A stretch of 64,000 nt of DNA from Clostridia bacterium (lineage in GTDB: Bacteria; Bacillota; Clostridia; Christensenellales; Aristaeellaceae), in the NCBI GenBank assembly GCA_017936375.1, contig JAGBFR010000020.1, positions 62,001-126,000 of the forward strand, in the 5' to 3' direction. Positions 38,036 through 46,636 of the stretch are shown one piece after another (position 1 is the first letter of the stretch; every line of letters starts with the position of its first letter). The notes under the pieces were generated by a model. That model saw only the letters and a list, made by a program, of their open reading frames with translations, was not told the DNA's origin and did not search any database. The position numbers were made by a program, and so were the translations under genes.

Positions 38036-39019
38036 ATGACACGGAATGTGGACATCAGCGTGATTGTGCCGTGCTATAATGCGATGCGGTATCTGAATGT
38101 ATGTCTTGAGAGCCTGAAGGCGCAGAAGCAGCCGGAGATTGAGATCATTCTGATCGACGATGGATCGACGGACGGAACCGGCGCCCAGCTGGATGCTTTC
38201 GCGGCAAAGGAGCCGCGGGCAAAAGTCATCCATACGGAGAATGGAGGCGTATCCGCCGCGCGAAACAGGGGTATTTCGCTTGCTTCGGGGCGATATATCG
38301 CCTTTATGGACGCCGATGATGCGCTGGAGGAGGATGGACTCCTTCGCCTGTACAGCGCGGCGGTCAAGAGCGGCGCGCAGATCACCTCAGCCAATCACGT
38401 GCTCTTTGATATGGAGAGCAGCTGCCGTGTTCCGGTGATCACGGAGCCCGTTGTCCAGCAGCCGCTGGAGATCGTGCGCGAGATCATCCACATGCACAGG
38501 ATTTACAACAACCTGTGGAACAAGCTCTATGTGCGCGAGCTCTTTGAGGATGGGCTTACCCTTGACGAGGGCGTGCGCATTGGCGAGGATGCGCTGGCGA
38601 ATATGCAGCTCTACCTGCGTGCGCGCAGGGTGGTGCATCTGGAGGAAACGACCTATGTCTATCGCGTCCATCGTCAGTCTGCGATGGGCAGCATCAGCGG
38701 CTATCGGGAGGCACATATGCCGATGATCCGCGCGATGGATGGGATCCTTCGGAAGAATGGGATCAAGGAGCGCTTTTTCAGAGACTATCTGCAGAGCTGC
38801 ATCTGGATGTTTGAAAAGGAAGCGGGCATCATGGCCTGCATGCGCGTGTTCAATCAGGAGATTCGGCCGCTTGCGGCGGAAGGGATCCGGAAAGAGCATT
38901 TGTCCAAAAGAGATCGTCGGCTGTATGGCCTTGTCAGCGCCGGAGCATTCCCGGCCTATTACACGGCCATGCGCATGATAGAGAAGATGACCGGCAGGAA
39001 ATGGGGGATCAGGCGATGA
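38036..39019 (+). CDS. Family 2 glycosyltransferase (fourth of four)
   Basis: This 327-aa GT2 protein has DISVIVPCYNAMRYLNVCLE, IDDGSTDGTG, ENGGVSAARNRGI, the metal-binding MDADDALEE (near 93) and IGEDALANMQLYLRA (near 185). ATG 38036 follows GGAGGGGG; the in-frame TTG at 38030 overlaps that spacing. It overlaps the pyruvyl-transferase gene by 4 bases, so it is part of the same unit. Confidence 0.9.
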   Translation: MTRNVDISVIVPCYNAMRYLNVCLESLKAQKQPEIEIILIDDGSTDGTGAQLDAFAAKEPRAKVIHTENGGVSAARNRGISLASGRYIAFMDADDALEEDGLLRLYSAAVKSGAQITSANHVLFDMESSCRVPVITEPVVQQPLEIVREIIHMHRIYNNLWNKLYVRELFEDGLTLDEGVRIGEDALANMQLYLRARRVVHLEETTYVYRVHRQSAMGSISGYREAHMPMIRAMDGILRKNGIKERFFRDYLQSCIWMFEKEAGIMACMRVFNQEIRPLAAEGIRKEHLSKRDRRLYGLVSAGAFPAYYTAMRMIEKMTGRKWGIRR

Positions 39020-40197
39020 TTCTGCTTTATAATCACGGCGGCTGTGAAAACAGGGGCTGCGAGGCGATCGTCCGCGCGACGAGCGAGATTTTCCGTCAGG
39101 AGGCGGGATGCGACGCCTGCCTCGCGTCTGCGACGCCAGAATATGACCGCAGCGTGGGGCTTGATGCGATTGACAGGATTGTTCCGGACAGGATCGGCCC
39201 GTACAGCATCCATAGGATCATCAATTCCATCGGATTCCGCCTCGGCATGCCGCGGGAGCAGGAGGTAGCCAGGAAGCATCTCCCCGTGATCCGCGAGGGC
39301 AGGCGGAGCGAACTCTGCCTCTCCGTCGGAGGGGATACCTACTGCTATGGCCGTCAGGAGCATCTGCTGGTCATCAATGGCCGCCTGCGCCGTGTCGGCA
39401 GGCCGAGCGTCCTCTGGGGCTGCTCGATCGAACCGAAGCTCATCGAGGGCGAACGGCTGGAGGATCTTCGCCAGTACAGCCTGATCGTGGCGCGCGAGTC
39501 CATCACGGCTGAAGCGCTGCGAAAGGCTGGGCTGCCCGTGCGCCAGTGGTGCGATCCGGCGTTCTTCCTGAGACAGGAGAAGCTGCCGCTGCCTGAGGGC
39601 TGGAAGGAGAACGGAACCATCGGCGTCAATGTGAGCCCGCTCGTGCTGGACTGTGCACAGGATAAGTCCGCGGCATTTGATGCGTTTGTGGCGCTGATCC
39701 GACACACTCTGGAGTCGACGGACAATGCTGTCGCGCTGATTCCGCATGTGACATGGGCGCATGACAATGATATGGACGCCCTGACGAAACTGAAGGAAGC
39801 CTTCGCCGATGAGCCGCGCGTTTTCATGCTGCCTGGCACGCTTGGCGCCATGCAGTATAAGGGCTATATCTCGCGCCTTCGCGCGTTGGTCACGGCGAGG
39901 ACGCATGCGTCGATCGCCGCATATTCCACGGCGGTTCCGACGCTGGTGATCGGTTATTCGGTCAAGGCGAAGGGCATTGCGCGCGATCTGTTCGGCGACG
40001 AGACGGGGCATCTGATCCCCGTGCAGGAGCTCGGCGGCGCTGGCGAGTTGATCGCGGCGTTTGACGCGCTGCTTGCCCGCGAGGAGGAGGAACGCGCGTA
40101 CCTGACGCAGCGCCTGCCTTCGTACACGGCGGGACGCAGGGAGATTGTGCGCGAGCTGCTTGCCCTTGGCGGCGGGCAGGCGGAGGGAAAGGCATGA
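39016..40197 (+). CDS. Polysaccharide pyruvyl transferase family protein
   Basis: This 393-aa protein resembles the CsaB/WcaK family, which adds ketal-linked pyruvate to cell-wall or exopolysaccharide sugars. It shows the N-terminal LYNHGGCENRGCEAIVRAT pattern, the central SVGGDTYCYG and VLWGCSIEP blocks and the C-terminal SRLRALVTARTHASIAAYS and TLVIGYSVKAKGIARD with the family's conserved His/Arg. ATG 39016 fits the ATGA coupling used through this cluster better than ATG 39001. The donor would be phosphoenolpyruvate. The acceptor is presumably the glycan built by the four GT2 proteins. Confidence 0.85.
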   Translation: MILLYNHGGCENRGCEAIVRATSEIFRQEAGCDACLASATPEYDRSVGLDAIDRIVPDRIGPYSIHRIINSIGFRLGMPREQEVARKHLPVIREGRRSELCLSVGGDTYCYGRQEHLLVINGRLRRVGRPSVLWGCSIEPKLIEGERLEDLRQYSLIVARESITAEALRKAGLPVRQWCDPAFFLRQEKLPLPEGWKENGTIGVNVSPLVLDCAQDKSAAFDAFVALIRHTLESTDNAVALIPHVTWAHDNDMDALTKLKEAFADEPRVFMLPGTLGAMQYKGYISRLRALVTARTHASIAAYSTAVPTLVIGYSVKAKGIARDLFGDETGHLIPVQELGGAGELIAAFDALLAREEEERAYLTQRLPSYTAGRREIVRELLALGGGQAEGKA

Positions 40198-41390
40198 GAA
40201 CGACAGTAAGACAGAATAAAGCGGAATGCACCGGCTGCGGCGCCTGCGCGTCCGTCTGCCCGAACGGCGCGATCACCATGAAGCCGGATGAGGAGGGATT
40301 TCTCTATCCGTCGGTGGATCCTGCGCTGTGCATCTCCTGCGATCTGTGTGAAAAGCGCTGCCCTGTGGGCAGGGAGCATGAGCCGCATAAGCAATGGGTG
40401 CTCGGCGCGCAGAATAAGGACAAGGCTGTGAGAGCGGCCAGTTCCTCCGGCGGCGTGTTTTCCGCGCTGGCGGCAAACATGATTGCGCAGGGCGGCATCG
40501 TCTTTGGCGCCGCTTTTGATGAGGCGATGAAGGTGGAGCACATCGGCGCGTTCAGCGAGGATGAGTTTTCCGCGATGCGCGGCTCCAAATATGTGCAGAG
40601 CGACTCTGCGGAGGCGATCGCCCATGCAAAGGATCTGCTTGAGCGCGGCATTCCTGTGCTCTTTTCCGGCACGCCCTGCCAGATCGACGGTCTGCTCGCC
40701 TGCGTGAAGCCGCAGCATCAGCAGAAGCTTTTAACGGTTGATTTTGTCTGCCATGGTGTGCCATCGCCGGGCGTTTTTGCCTCGTATATCCGCGAACTGG
40801 AAGAGAAGCGTGGGCAGAAGGTTGTGGCCTATACCTTCCGCGATAAACGCTGCGGATGGAAGGACTTTTCCGCTGTGGCGACCTTTGCGGACGGCAGCGA
40901 GCATGCCGGCAATCAGCAGACGGAGCCTTTCCTTCGCGGTTTCCTGCAGAATCTGTACCTGCGCCCCTCCTGCACGCAATGTGATGCGCTGCGCGGCGAT
41001 AGGCGGCGCGCGGATATCACGATGGCCGATCTCTGGGGCGCGCAGGACGTCTGTCCCGGCTGGGATGACGATACGGGTCTGTCCCTGCTGATGGTCGGCA
41101 CGCAGAAGGGAAGGAAGGCGATCGAGGCCTGCGGCGCGCAGCTGGTCACCTTCCCGATGAGCACGGAAAAGCTGCTGCGCGTCAATCCGAGCATCGAAAA
41201 GACGGCGCAGGCGCATCCCAAGCGCGAGGCGTTCTTTAAGGGATATAAGAAGAACGGATTCAAAGCGAAGGCCGTGGAGAAGCTCCTTGCCGGGCCGGGC
41301 CGGGCAGAGAGAATCCTTCGCCGCATTGTGCATCTGCCCAAGGGTGCGCTGCGCAGGATTCGGGTCCTGATTGGTAAAATGAAGAAATAA
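40194..41390 (+). CDS. F420H2 dehydrogenase-beta family iron-sulfur protein of the glycan cluster
   Basis: This 398-aa protein has two N-terminal ferredoxin 4Fe-4S motifs (CTGCGACASVCP and CISCDLCEKRCPVG, about residues 14-60), then the FrhB/FdhB N- and C-terminal domains (SSSGGVFSALA near 80, YVQSDSAEAI, FSGTPCQIDGL, VCHGVPSPG). The family name comes from archaeal F420 enzymes, but bacterial members recur in surface-polysaccharide clusters beside pyruvyl transferases, where the reaction is not settled in my knowledge. It is coupled to the pyruvyl-transferase gene (ATGA). A redox step on the glycan or on a cofactor is inference. Confidence 0.85.
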   Translation: MRTTVRQNKAECTGCGACASVCPNGAITMKPDEEGFLYPSVDPALCISCDLCEKRCPVGREHEPHKQWVLGAQNKDKAVRAASSSGGVFSALAANMIAQGGIVFGAAFDEAMKVEHIGAFSEDEFSAMRGSKYVQSDSAEAIAHAKDLLERGIPVLFSGTPCQIDGLLACVKPQHQQKLLTVDFVCHGVPSPGVFASYIRELEEKRGQKVVAYTFRDKRCGWKDFSAVATFADGSEHAGNQQTEPFLRGFLQNLYLRPSCTQCDALRGDRRRADITMADLWGAQDVCPGWDDDTGLSLLMVGTQKGRKAIEACGAQLVTFPMSTEKLLRVNPSIEKTAQAHPKREAFFKGYKKNGFKAKAVEKLLAGPGRAERILRRIVHLPKGALRRIRVLIGKMKK

Positions 41391-41427
41391 ACGAGGCGGT
41401 CTGCGGCAGGCAGACCGGAGGATAACC

Positions 41428-42807
41428 ATGAGAAAAGTCCAGAATAATGTGAATGGGATTACGGAGGGCGTGATCTGGAAGCAGCTGCTCCTGTTCTTTT
41501 TCCCGATTGTGATGGGCACGTTCTTCCAGCAGCTCTACAATACGGCGGATGCGATCATCGTCGGCAAGGCTGTGGGCAAGGAGGCGCTGGCCGCCGTCGG
41601 CGGCTCGACCGGCACGCTGATCGGTCTGCTTGTCGGCTTCTTCGTGGGCGTGTCTTCGGGCGCATCGGTCATTATCTCCCAGTATTTCGGCGCGCACAAG
41701 ATGAAGGATATGAGCCGCGCCGTGCATACGGCAATTCTGCTGTCCGTGGTCAGCGGCGCGCTGCTGATGGCGGTGGGCATGGTCTTTGCGCCGACGGTCC
41801 TGCGCTGGATGGGCACGCCGGAGGAGGTTATGGTTTATGCCATTCCGTATATCCGGGTGTATTTCGCAGGCATGATCCCGTCGCTCCTGTATAATGTCGG
41901 CTCCGGCATCCTGCGCGCGACAGGCGATTCGCGCCGGCCGATGATCTACCTGATCTGCGCGACGATGACGAATATCGTCCTCGACGTCGTCTTTGTCATG
42001 GGCTTTGAGTGGGGTACTGTGGGCGCAGGTCTGGCGACGGTGCTCTCTCAGGTGATCAGCGCGCTGCTGGTCATGATGACGCTCATGACGTCGCACATGC
42101 CGTACAGGGTCTCTGCACGCGCGCTGCGGATGGACGGCGGTATGCTCCTGCGCATCGTGCAGATTGGCCTGCCGGCAGGTCTGCAGTCCGTCATGTATTC
42201 GCTCTCCAACATCATCATTCAGGCCGGCGTCAACAGCTTCGGCACGGATGTGATTGCCGCGTGGACGGCGTATGGCAAGGTGGACGGCTTGTTCTGGATG
42301 ACGGTCAGCGCATTCGGCGTGGCGATCACGACCTTCGCCGGGCAGAACTTTGGCGCGGGAAGAATTGACCGTATGAAAAAGAGCATCCGCGTGTGCTTTG
42401 GCATGTGTGCCGGCACGACGATTGTGATGAGCACGGTTCTGCTGCTCTTTGGCAGAAATCTGCTGGGCATGTTCACCGATGATGCGCACGTGCTTGACAC
42501 GGGCTATTCGATCATAAGGCTGATCGTGCCGACATACATCACGTATATTTCCATTGAGATCCTCTCGGGCGCGGTGCGCGGCACGGGCGATTCCCTGATT
42601 CCGACCATCCTGACGCTCACGGGCGTATGTCTGATCCGCGTGTTCTGGGTGGGCGTGCTGCTCCCGATGAACAGAAGCCTGCCGATGCTCCTGATGAGCT
42701 ATCCGGTCACATGGACGATTACCTCGGCGATGTTCATCATTTATTATCTGCGCGGCAACTGGCTGCGCCGCAGAATGGCCCTCTCCGGCGTGAATGCCGA
42801 GGGCTGA
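41428..42807 (+). CDS. MATE family transporter (second)
   Basis: This 459-aa protein has about twelve helices and the NorM/DinF pattern at the N-terminus (FFPIVMGTFFQQLYNTADAI, then VGKEALAAVGGS). It is only moderately similar to the MATE protein at 2134. GGAGGATAACC precedes ATG 41428. It follows the glycan cluster by 37 bases and could be co-transcribed. MATE and Wzx flippases belong to one superfamily, so lipid-linked glycan export is possible, but this sequence looks like a drug/metabolite exporter. Confidence 0.88.
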   Translation: MRKVQNNVNGITEGVIWKQLLLFFFPIVMGTFFQQLYNTADAIIVGKAVGKEALAAVGGSTGTLIGLLVGFFVGVSSGASVIISQYFGAHKMKDMSRAVHTAILLSVVSGALLMAVGMVFAPTVLRWMGTPEEVMVYAIPYIRVYFAGMIPSLLYNVGSGILRATGDSRRPMIYLICATMTNIVLDVVFVMGFEWGTVGAGLATVLSQVISALLVMMTLMTSHMPYRVSARALRMDGGMLLRIVQIGLPAGLQSVMYSLSNIIIQAGVNSFGTDVIAAWTAYGKVDGLFWMTVSAFGVAITTFAGQNFGAGRIDRMKKSIRVCFGMCAGTTIVMSTVLLLFGRNLLGMFTDDAHVLDTGYSIIRLIVPTYITYISIEILSGAVRGTGDSLIPTILTLTGVCLIRVFWVGVLLPMNRSLPMLLMSYPVTWTITSAMFIIYYLRGNWLRRRMALSGVNAEG

Positions 42808-42843
42808 TCCGATAAACGATTTACGAAAGATGAGTGTGGCAGC

Positions 42844-45138
42844 ATGAACGATGTAGAAAACAGGCTGTTTCTGCTGCCTGTTCGCCGCAGGCTGGCCATT
42901 CTGGTCGGCTCTTGGCTCAGCGGAATCTATGCCGCGCAGGTTTTCTCTGCTCCGGCTGCTGCCGCGGCGCTGTTTTGCGCGCTCTTTCTGTCCGCCGCGT
43001 GGTATCTGCGCAGGCGCAGGAGGAGCGCGCTTCTCTTTTTCTCTCTGTCCGTGCTGCTGGCCGGCAATGCGTATGCCGGCTGCCTGCTTGCCATCCGAGA
43101 TGAGCCGACGCCGCCGCAGACGCAGATGAGCGGCGTGGTCTGCGCGATTGAGTCTGATTTCCGCGTGACGCTGCGGAATGTACGGACAGTGGGCTGCAGC
43201 GCGCCTGCGCGGCGGGTCATGGTGACGCTGATGCTTGAAAAAGAGGAGGCGCGGGAACCGGTGCGCGTGGGTCAGGTTGTCAGCGGAACAGGCAGGCTGT
43301 TTGCTCCGGATGAACCGCGCAATCCGGGCGGAATCGACTGGCGGATCCGCGCGCTTGGAAAGGGATACGAGCTTTCGGGCTATATCCTTCCGGGATGGAC
43401 GGCGGAGGGCGATGCGGTCTTTTCGGTCACGGAGGCTTTCAGGCAGCTCAGGCTGCATCTGATGGCGGTAATCGAACGGACATTCGGGGATCAGGCTTCG
43501 CTCTTTCAGGGCGTGATGCTCGGCGGCCGTGACGTCATGGAGCAGGAACTCGTCACTGCGATGCAGATGACCGGTACTGTCCATATCCTCACGGTATCCG
43601 GCCTGCATATGAGCATGATTGCTGCGGTGGTTGCGTTCCTGCTGCGTCCGTTTCCGCTGGGGCGATACCTGAATCTGCTGATCCAGACGGCGCTGCTCAT
43701 CTTCTTTGTTCTGCTTACGGGCGGGGCGGCGGGCACACAGCGTGCGATGGTCATGGCGACGCTGCGTGCGCTGGCAGCCTGCAGGGGCAGGCGATATGAG
43801 CCGGTGACCGCGCTGTGCACAGCGGCGCTGATCATGACGGTTATCAATCCGCTGATCGCCCTGAACGTATCATTCCAGTTTTCGTTCTTTGTCGTCTTTG
43901 GCATCCAGATGATCGGCAAGAATGCTGACGCCTGGCTGCGCCGTCATGCGTATGATCATGCGGCGATCTATGGCGCGCTGCGCTCTGGAATGATGGCGTT
44001 GGCGGCGCAGCTTGCGGCAATTCCGATGAATCTGCTGCTCTACGGATATGTGCCGCTCCTGTCCCTGCCGATGAATCTTGTCTGCAGCGCGCTGCTTCCC
44101 ATCGTGATGATCGGCGGCTGGGCGTGCACGCTGGCGGAGTGTCTGCTGCCCGGCTGGGGCATATGGGCAGCGGCGCTGCCGAGGGCTGCGGCAGGTTTGT
44201 TTGAGACCGTCAGCCTGTATGCGGGTTCGCTGGAAGGCGCAATCCTCCGGCTGCCTGCGCCGTATGCTTTCACGATGATTCCTGTGATCGCGCTGATGCT
44301 CTTTGCCAGCGCGCGCATCCGCTACGGAGGTCGCAGGAGAATGGCGGCGCTGGCCGCTGCGGTTGTCATTGCGATGCTGTATCTTCCGCGCTTTTCTCCG
44401 GCGGCGCGCTATGTTCAGGTGGATGTTGGGCAGGGCGACGGCGCAATTCTGCGCAGCGGGCGCCGCGCGGTGCTCATTGATATCGGACCGGAGGACAGCT
44501 ATGACGTACTGCGCTATCTGCGGCATGAAGGGCTGCTGGTTGACGCAGTGATCCTCTCTCATCTTGACAGGGATCATGCCGGCGCGCTTGAATCGCTGCT
44601 GAATGCCGAAGTGGATGTCCCGTGCATTGTGCTGGGTGAGCGCGCAGCGATGCAGGGGGAGGATTCGCCCGTGCTGGAGGTGATCGATCAAGCCGAAGGG
44701 AATGGTGTGCCGATTTACTGTGTTTCCTCCGGCGAGGCCATCTGTCTTCCATGGATGACGGCGGACGTCTATATCGCCGGGGAGGAGCATCCGGGCAGCA
44801 ACGAGCAGTCGATGCTTTTGCGTATTCTGATCGCCGGGCGGAGCATCCTGACGGCAGGCGATCTGCCGATAGAATGTGAGCCGATCGTCGTGCCGGACTG
44901 TGATGTGCTCAAGGTCGCCCATCATGGCAGCCGCTATGCGACCAGCCCGGCTTTCCTCTCCATGGCAAAGCCGGAGATTGCGCTGATCAGCGTCGGCGCG
45001 GGCAATGGATACGGTCATCCGACGGATCGCGTGCTTCATGATCTTGACAAAGCGGGCGCAGCGGTCTATCGGACGGATCAATCCGGCTGCATCACCATCT
45101 GGCTGGAAGATGGGCTCCGTGTGGAGACGTTTGAGTGA
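42844..45138 (+). CDS. comEC: ComEC/Rec2 DNA-uptake channel protein
   Basis: ComEC carries one strand of transforming DNA across the membrane. The 764-aa protein is complete: an N-terminal hydrophobic pair, an external OB-like domain (about 75-190), the competence domain of many helices (about 215-500, with LTVSGLHMSMIAAVVAFLL), and a C-terminal metallo-beta-lactamase domain (VDVGQGDGAIL near 527, metal motif HLDRDH at about 572-577, KVAHHGSRYA near 695). No other competence gene is in the window, so natural uptake is not proven. The MATE stop is 36 bases upstream. Confidence 0.95.
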   Translation: MNDVENRLFLLPVRRRLAILVGSWLSGIYAAQVFSAPAAAAALFCALFLSAAWYLRRRRRSALLFFSLSVLLAGNAYAGCLLAIRDEPTPPQTQMSGVVCAIESDFRVTLRNVRTVGCSAPARRVMVTLMLEKEEAREPVRVGQVVSGTGRLFAPDEPRNPGGIDWRIRALGKGYELSGYILPGWTAEGDAVFSVTEAFRQLRLHLMAVIERTFGDQASLFQGVMLGGRDVMEQELVTAMQMTGTVHILTVSGLHMSMIAAVVAFLLRPFPLGRYLNLLIQTALLIFFVLLTGGAAGTQRAMVMATLRALAACRGRRYEPVTALCTAALIMTVINPLIALNVSFQFSFFVVFGIQMIGKNADAWLRRHAYDHAAIYGALRSGMMALAAQLAAIPMNLLLYGYVPLLSLPMNLVCSALLPIVMIGGWACTLAECLLPGWGIWAAALPRAAAGLFETVSLYAGSLEGAILRLPAPYAFTMIPVIALMLFASARIRYGGRRRMAALAAAVVIAMLYLPRFSPAARYVQVDVGQGDGAILRSGRRAVLIDIGPEDSYDVLRYLRHEGLLVDAVILSHLDRDHAGALESLLNAEVDVPCIVLGERAAMQGEDSPVLEVIDQAEGNGVPIYCVSSGEAICLPWMTADVYIAGEEHPGSNEQSMLLRILIAGRSILTAGDLPIECEPIVVPDCDVLKVAHHGSRYATSPAFLSMAKPEIALISVGAGNGYGHPTDRVLHDLDKAGAAVYRTDQSGCITIWLEDGLRVETFE

Positions 45139-45198
45139 TATTCCATGTATGCAGACGCATATGCTGTCACAGAGAATCGAGTGACGGGAGGCGTGTCC

Positions 45199-45984
45199 AT
45201 GCATGAGCGCACAGGCGGAGAGGGGATAAAGCGTACTGCTTTCTGCCGGATTCCCATTGCGCAGATCTGCGGCGGATATCTGCAGACAGAGCAGGGGGAT
45301 TCGCTGGCTGTGCTGGCGGATTCGATTGCCCGGCGTGGTCTCCTTCAACCGGTCGTCGTGAGGAGGACGGCGCATGGCTATGCGCTTATTTGCGGGGCGC
45401 GCAGGATGGCAGCATGCCGCATGCTGGGCATGGAGGAGATCGACGCCGCTTTGATTGATGCAGATGACGAGAGCGCGCTGCTCTGCCGATTGGAGGAGCA
45501 TCATGCGTCGCGGCGGCCGCATTTTCTATCCGAGGCGCATGAAATTGCGGCGCGAGGCGGAATGGCGCTGGCGGAGAGGAGCGCGCTGGGGAGAGGATTC
45601 TTTGAGGATCGAATCCGCGCGCTGGCACTTGGGCCGCAGGCGAGGCGCATTGCTGCGTCGGAGAGGCTGAGTATTGAGCAGTGTGCGCCGCTGCATGCGA
45701 TCCAGAATCACGCGCTGCAGGAAGAGGCGGCGCTGCTGATCGCGCAGAGGGAACTGACGCCGGGCCAGGCGTGGCGGCTTGTCTGCGGTCGGCCGGTCGG
45801 ACTGCAGAGGATGGCAGCCGGCGAGGATGCAGGCAGGAGAAGACGGGCTGACGTCGAAATGCATAACGGAAACGACAAGAATGCTGCGGGCAGTGCTGCG
45901 CCGCAGAGCGGAAGAAAGCGACGGAGAAGGGCGCAGGGAGGACAGCGTGAACAGGGAAGCATACATGAGGATGGCGATTGCTGA
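45199..45984 (+). CDS. ParB/Spo0J-like DNA-binding protein, orphan
   Basis: The 261-aa protein resembles ParB/Noc. The N-terminal domain has the box LADSIARRGLLQPVVVRR (about 36-53) and CGARRMAACRMLGM (about 66-79), where ParB proteins normally have GERR. The place of the ENxQR motif reads EHHAS (about 99). A helix-turn-helix domain covers about 120-200, and the tail (about 230-261) is very basic (GRKRRRRAQGGQRE). There is no ParA gene beside it. ATG 45199 follows GGGAGGCG. It overlaps tadA by 38 bases. It may be a nucleoid-associated or clamp-defective ParB relative. Confidence 0.75.
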   Translation: MHERTGGEGIKRTAFCRIPIAQICGGYLQTEQGDSLAVLADSIARRGLLQPVVVRRTAHGYALICGARRMAACRMLGMEEIDAALIDADDESALLCRLEEHHASRRPHFLSEAHEIAARGGMALAERSALGRGFFEDRIRALALGPQARRIAASERLSIEQCAPLHAIQNHALQEEAALLIAQRELTPGQAWRLVCGRPVGLQRMAAGEDAGRRRRADVEMHNGNDKNAAGSAAPQSGRKRRRRAQGGQREQGSIHEDGDC

Positions 45985-46420
45985 GGCGGAGCGGGCGCAG
46001 CAGGCGGGGGACGTCCCGGTTGGCGCCATTGTTGTCTGCGGGGGCGAGGTGATCGCGCAGGCCGGCAATGAGCGGGAACAGACGGGCGACCCGACGGCCC
46101 ATGCGGAGATGCTGGCGCTGCGCCGCGCGGCAAAGCGGCTGGGCCGCCGCAGGCTCGATGGCTGCACGCTCTATGTGACGCTGGAGCCCTGCCCGATGTG
46201 CGCCGGGGCGATTGTGATGTCCGGCGTGGATGCGGTGTACTACGGCGCGTACGACAGCCGATGCGGCTGTGCGGGCAGCCGCTATGCGCTCACGGAAGAC
46301 GCGGCGTTTGGCGGCGCTGTGCCTGCGCATGGCGGACTGCTGGAGGCGGAGTGCGCCTCTCGGCTTGATGCATTTTTCGGCGCACGGCGGGAGAGGGGCG
46401 AACGCTCTGCTGAAAGGTAA
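45947..46420 (+). CDS. tadA: tRNA-specific adenosine-34 deaminase
   Basis: TadA converts A34 to inosine in tRNA-Arg(ACG). The 157-aa cytidine-deaminase fold protein has the zinc motifs HAEM (catalytic Glu, about 52-55) and PCPMCAGAI (about 82-90), and the TLEP pattern before the latter. No ATG fits: GTG 45947 lies 6 nt after GGAGG and gives the usual N-terminus (NREAYMRMAIAEAERA). The long frame upstream to 45779 lies inside the ParB-like gene and is not conserved. Confidence 0.94.
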   Translation: MNREAYMRMAIAEAERAQQAGDVPVGAIVVCGGEVIAQAGNEREQTGDPTAHAEMLALRRAAKRLGRRRLDGCTLYVTLEPCPMCAGAIVMSGVDAVYYGAYDSRCGCAGSRYALTEDAAFGGAVPAHGGLLEAECASRLDAFFGARRERGERSAER

Positions 46421-46435
46421 AACATGCGATACTTG

Positions 46436-46458
46436 GGAGCGCGGCGCGCTCCTTTTTT
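46436..46458 (+). terminator. Terminator of tadA
   Basis: GGAGCGC at 46436-46442 pairs with GCGCTCC at 46446-46452 around a 3-nt loop, followed by six T. Confidence 0.9.
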
Positions 46459-46513
46459 GCTGTTGCGAGAGGGAGAAGGCAGAGACTTCCTGATGGTTTT
46501 CGGGGATTGTGTC

Positions 46514-46546
46514 TTGACAAGGGATGGATGACAACTGTATAGTTGT
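46514..46546 (+). promoter_or_regulatory. lysA promoter with overlapping palindromic operator
   Basis: A perfect TTGACA at 46514-46519 and TATAGT at 46538-46543 have an 18-bp spacer. The inverted repeat ACAACT-GTAT-AGTTGT at 46531-46546 covers the -10 box exactly, as a repressor site would. The repressor is unknown. Confidence 0.75.
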
Positions 46547-46605
46547 ATGCATAACGCAGCGGGGGGACCATAGAAGGTCTGCGCGGCGACCAACAGACAA
46601 AGGAA

Positions 46606-46622
46606 TCCGCCCGGCCGGCGGA
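46606..46622 (+). promoter_or_regulatory. Hairpin before the lysA ribosome binding site
   Basis: TCCGCC at 46606-46611 pairs with GGCGGA at 46617-46622 around CGGCC, 2 nt before GAGGTGG. It may influence ribosome access. The leader is too short for the lysine riboswitch and shows no T-box. Confidence 0.4.
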
Positions 46623-46636
46623 ATGAGGTGGCACTC

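Noticed and set aside
46547..46636. Lysine riboswitch, T-box or SRP RNA between tadA and lysA
   Set aside because: The leader is only about 90 nt; no L-box core, no T-box GGTGG element and no SRP GNAR-loop helix were found.
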